Shown: piece by piece, positions 62,076-64,000 of the stretch
Position numbering within the stretch: position 1 is the first letter of the stretch
How the letters are laid out: each line of letters begins with the position of its first letter
NCBI RefSeq assembly: GCF_000759795.1
Contig: NZ_BBMZ01000008.1
Location: 393,207-457,206, forward strand
Reading direction: 5' to 3'
Source: Pseudescherichia vulneris NBRC 102420
GTDB taxonomy: Bacteria; Pseudomonadota; Gammaproteobacteria; Enterobacterales; Enterobacteriaceae
Length of the DNA: 64,000 bases
Position numbers and translations under genes: made by a program
Notes under the pieces: model-generated
Database searches by the model: none
What the model saw: the letters and a program-made list of their open reading frames with translations, nothing else
Told to the model about the DNA's origin: nothing

Positions 62076-63099
62076 AACCCAGTACCTCTACTTTTACATG
62101 ATGTTCCTGCAGCCAGGCGATGGCGGCCTGGGTATCCTGCTGCGAGCCGTGCATTTCTGTCAGCATAATGCCGAACTTCACGCCGCCGGCGTAATCCATC
62201 TGCGCACTGATAATGTTGTTGTTGACGTTGAACCGACGCGCGGTTTCGGAGAGCAGCGGCGCGTCTACCGACTGGCCGGTAAACTCCATACGCAGCATCG
62301 GCACGCTGTCGGCCTCTGCGTTGGCCTTCAGGCGCTGCTGGTAATCTTCCGGAATATCCAGATGCAGCGTGGACTGAATAAACTGCTGGGCCAGCGGTGT
62401 CTTCGGATGAGAGAACACTTCGCTAACCGTATCCTGTTCAATCAGCTCGCCGTTGCTGATCACCGCTACGCAGTCACAGATACGCTTCACGACATCCATC
62501 TCATGGGTAATAAGAAGAATGGTTAAGCCGAGACGGCGGTTGATATCTTTCAACAGCTCCAGAATAGAGCGCGTCGTCGCCGGATCCAGCGCGCTGGTGG
62601 CCTCATCGCAGAGCAGCACTTTCGGATTGCTTGCCAGCGCGCGGGCAATGGCCACGCGCTGCTTTTGGCCGCCGGAGAGGTTAGCCGGATAGCTGTCGTG
62701 CTTATCGGCCAGGCCGACCAGGTCCAGCAGTTCGGTCACGCGACGCTTGATTTCAGCCGCCGGGGTGTTGTCCAGCTCCAGCGGCAGCGCCACGTTGCCG
62801 TAGACCGTACGGGACGCCAGCAGATTAAAGTGCTGGAAAATCATGCCAATCTGGCGGCGTGCGCGGGTAAGCTGCGCTTCCGACAGCGTCGTCAGCTCTT
62901 CGCCGCCCACCTGGACGCTACCCTGCGTTGGGCGTTCAAGCAGGTTGACGCAACGAATCAGCGTACTTTTACCAGCACCCGATGCGCCGATGACGCCATA
63001 AATTTGCCCGGCAGGGACATGCAGGCTGACATTGTTCAGCGCCTGAATGGTGCGGTTCCCCTGCTGGAACACTTTGGTGATATTCGAAAGTTTAATCAT
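62068..63099 (-). CDS. metN: D-/L-methionine ABC transporter, ATPase
   Basis: MetN drives methionine import and has a C-terminal regulatory domain that binds methionine and stops transport when the internal level is high. The 343-residue protein: Walker [10 protein letters not shown] (38-46), signature [16 protein letters not shown], Walker [18 protein letters not shown]-loop LLITHEMD, and the ferredoxin-like C2 (NIL) domain (about 265-343). The promoter upstream carries a MetJ box, so SAM-bound MetJ would repress the operon. Confidence 0.99.
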   Translation of the reverse strand: MIKLSNITKVFQQGNRTIQALNNVSLHVPAGQIYGVIGASGAGKSTLIRCVNLLERPTQGSVQVGGEELTTLSEAQLTRARRQIGMIFQHFNLLASRTVYGNVALPLELDNTPAAEIKRRVTELLDLVGLADKHDSYPANLSGGQKQRVAIARALASNPKVLLCDEATSALDPATTRSILELLKDINRRLGLTILLITHEMDVVKRICDCVAVISNGELIEQDTVSEVFSHPKTPLAQQFIQSTLHLDIPEDYQQRLKANAEADSVPMLRMEFTGQSVDAPLLSETARRFNVNNNIISAQMDYAGGVKFGIMLTEMHGSQQDTQAAIAWLQEHHVKVEVLGYV

Positions 63100-63175
63100 T
63101 AGAATATTTTTATCGTAAGAGTTAGCCGTGGCATTTTGTTCTGCCAGATACGGGCAGTGACCGTAAACAGAGCGG

Positions 63176-63204
63176 ATGGTAAGGCATCCAGACGTCTAAT
63201 TCAA
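63176..63204 (-). promoter_or_regulatory. metN promoter overlapped by MetJ box
   Basis: Minus-strand -35 TTGAAT (63204-63199) and -10 TACCAT (63181-63176) with a 17-base spacer. Inside the spacer is a perfect met-box AGACGTCT (63197-63190); the adjoining 8 bases GGATGCCT match at 5 of 8 positions. MetJ needs tandem boxes, so this arrangement fits repression by methionine supply. Confidence 0.85.
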
Positions 63205-63285
63205 TGTAACTCGCTCTCATGAGCACTTTCTTGCCGCGTGAAACATGAGATACTAGCGTGACACGTCTTTTTCAGGAGTAAGCCG

Positions 63286-63852
63286 GTGGCACAATCAGTA
63301 CCCGCAATTTTTCTCGATCGTGATGGCACGATTAACGTCGATCATGGTTATGTCCACGAGATTGACGATTTTGAATTTATCGATGGCGTAATAGATGCCA
63401 TGCGTGAATTAAAAGCGATGGGCTTCGCGCTGGTGCTGGTAACCAATCAGTCCGGCATCGCCCGGGGCAAATTTACCGAAGTGCAGTTCGAAACCCTGAC
63501 CGAATGGATGGACTGGTCGCTGGCGGATCGCGGCGTTGATCTGGACGGCATCTACTATTGTCCTCATCACCCCCAGGGTACCGTGGAAGAGTTCCGCCAG
63601 GTGTGCGACTGCCGTAAGCCGCATCCGGGGATGCTGAACTCCGCACGCGACTTTTTGCATATCGACATGGCCGCCTCATATATGGTGGGCGATAAAGTAG
63701 AAGATATGCAGGCAGCAGCAGCGGCTGGCGTCGGCCATAAAGTATTAGTGCGTTCTGGCAAACCGGTCACCCCCGAGGGGGAAAATGCAGCCGATTGGGT
63801 GCTTAATAGCCTTGCAGAGCTGCCGGCAACGATTAAAAAGCAGCAAAAGTAG
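63286..63852 (+). CDS. gmhB: D-glycero-beta-D-manno-heptose-1,7-bisphosphate 7-phosphatase
   Basis: GmhB removes the 7-phosphate in ADP-heptose synthesis for the lipopolysaccharide inner core. The 188-residue HAD phosphatase starts at GTG (63286) behind CAGGAG. D11 and D13 in LDRDGTIN are the nucleophile and acid, NQSGIARG is motif II, and a structural zinc site is made by C92, H94, C107 and C109 (YCPHHP...[11 protein letters not shown]). Shorter by three C-terminal residues than E. coli. It is divergent from metN and precedes the rRNA operon. Confidence 0.98.
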   Translation: MAQSVPAIFLDRDGTINVDHGYVHEIDDFEFIDGVIDAMRELKAMGFALVLVTNQSGIARGKFTEVQFETLTEWMDWSLADRGVDLDGIYYCPHHPQGTVEEFRQVCDCRKPHPGMLNSARDFLHIDMAASYMVGDKVEDMQAAAAAGVGHKVLVRSGKPVTPEGENAADWVLNSLAELPATIKKQQK

Positions 63853-63871
63853 CCGTTATGACGAAAAGATG

Positions 63872-63938
63872 AGCGGTTGAAATAAAATTGTATTTTTCCG
63901 CTTGTCAGCTCCGAATAACTCCCTATAATGCGCCTCCA
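63872..63938 (+). promoter_or_regulatory. rRNA operon P1 promoter with UP element
   Basis: TTGTCA (63902-63907) and TATAAT (63924-63929) with a 16-base spacer and a GCGCC discriminator are the hallmark of enteric rrn P1 promoters. An A/T-rich stretch just upstream (about 63872-63900) fits an UP element. The bases to 64000 are the P1-P2 leader; P2 and the 16S gene lie outside. Position behind gmhB corresponds to E. coli rrnH. Confidence 0.9.
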
Positions 63939-64000
63939 TCGAAACGGCAAACGTGAATCACTTCACGGAAACAGCCGGTCCGGTTGAAGAGAAAAAATTC

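Overview
The window is a chromosomal core segment of a gamma-proteobacterium of the order Enterobacterales. It looks closest to the Enterobacter/Leclercia/Klebsiella side of Enterobacteriaceae. Nearly every protein aligns end to end, from memory, with its Escherichia coli counterpart, gene order follows the E. coli panC-to-rrnH interval, and the intergenic spaces carry REP-type palindromes typical of enterics. The DNA is GC-rich with GC-rich third codon positions. The species cannot be fixed from this sequence alone.

Layout, left to right. (1) 1-3.9 kb, minus: gluQ, pcnB, folK, panB and the 5' end of panC (tRNA modification, RNA polyadenylation, folate and pantothenate synthesis). (2) 4-5.9 kb, minus: dksA, sfsA, thpR; then plus: the helicase hrpB and the peptidoglycan synthase mrcB. 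(3) 11.2-17.1 kb, plus: the Fur-controlled ferrichrome operon fhuA-fhuC-fhuD-fhuB. (4) 17.2-24.3 kb: hemL, clcA, erpA, the mtn-btuF-yadS operon and dgt. (5) 24.4-32.1 kb: degP with a sigma-E promoter, cdaR, yaeH, dapD, glnD, map. (6) 32.4-37 kb, plus: rpsB-tsf, pyrH, frr, dxr. (7) 37.2-51.9 kb, plus: a long envelope/lipid/replication run, ispU-cdsA-rseP-bamA-skp-lpxD-fabZ-lpxA-lpxB-rnhB-dnaE-accA. (8) 52-57.5 kb: ldcC, yaeR, tilS, yaeP-rof, yaeQ-arfB. (9) 57.5-63.1 kb, minus: rcsF-trmO-proS and the methionine importer metN-metI-metQ. (10) gmhB, then an rRNA P1 promoter whose 16S gene lies just beyond the right edge.

The genes work together mainly in envelope biogenesis: undecaprenyl and CDP-diacylglycerol supply, lipid A, BamA/Skp outer-membrane protein assembly, PBP1B, and the stress systems RseP, DegP and RcsF. 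Around them sit translation genes, iron/B12/methionine import and nitrogen sensing.

I found no prophage, insertion sequence, CRISPR array, integron, toxin-antitoxin pair or other accessory island, and no credible previously undescribed system. The points worth a second look are small: a conserved AUU start for pcnB, a FhuA with a shortened extracellular loop 4, an expanded glutamine tail on PBP1B, absence of nlpE from its usual slot, a sigma-E-like promoter inside rseP, a promoter-terminator pair between dxr and ispU that could make a short RNA, and a palindrome upstream of cdaR.
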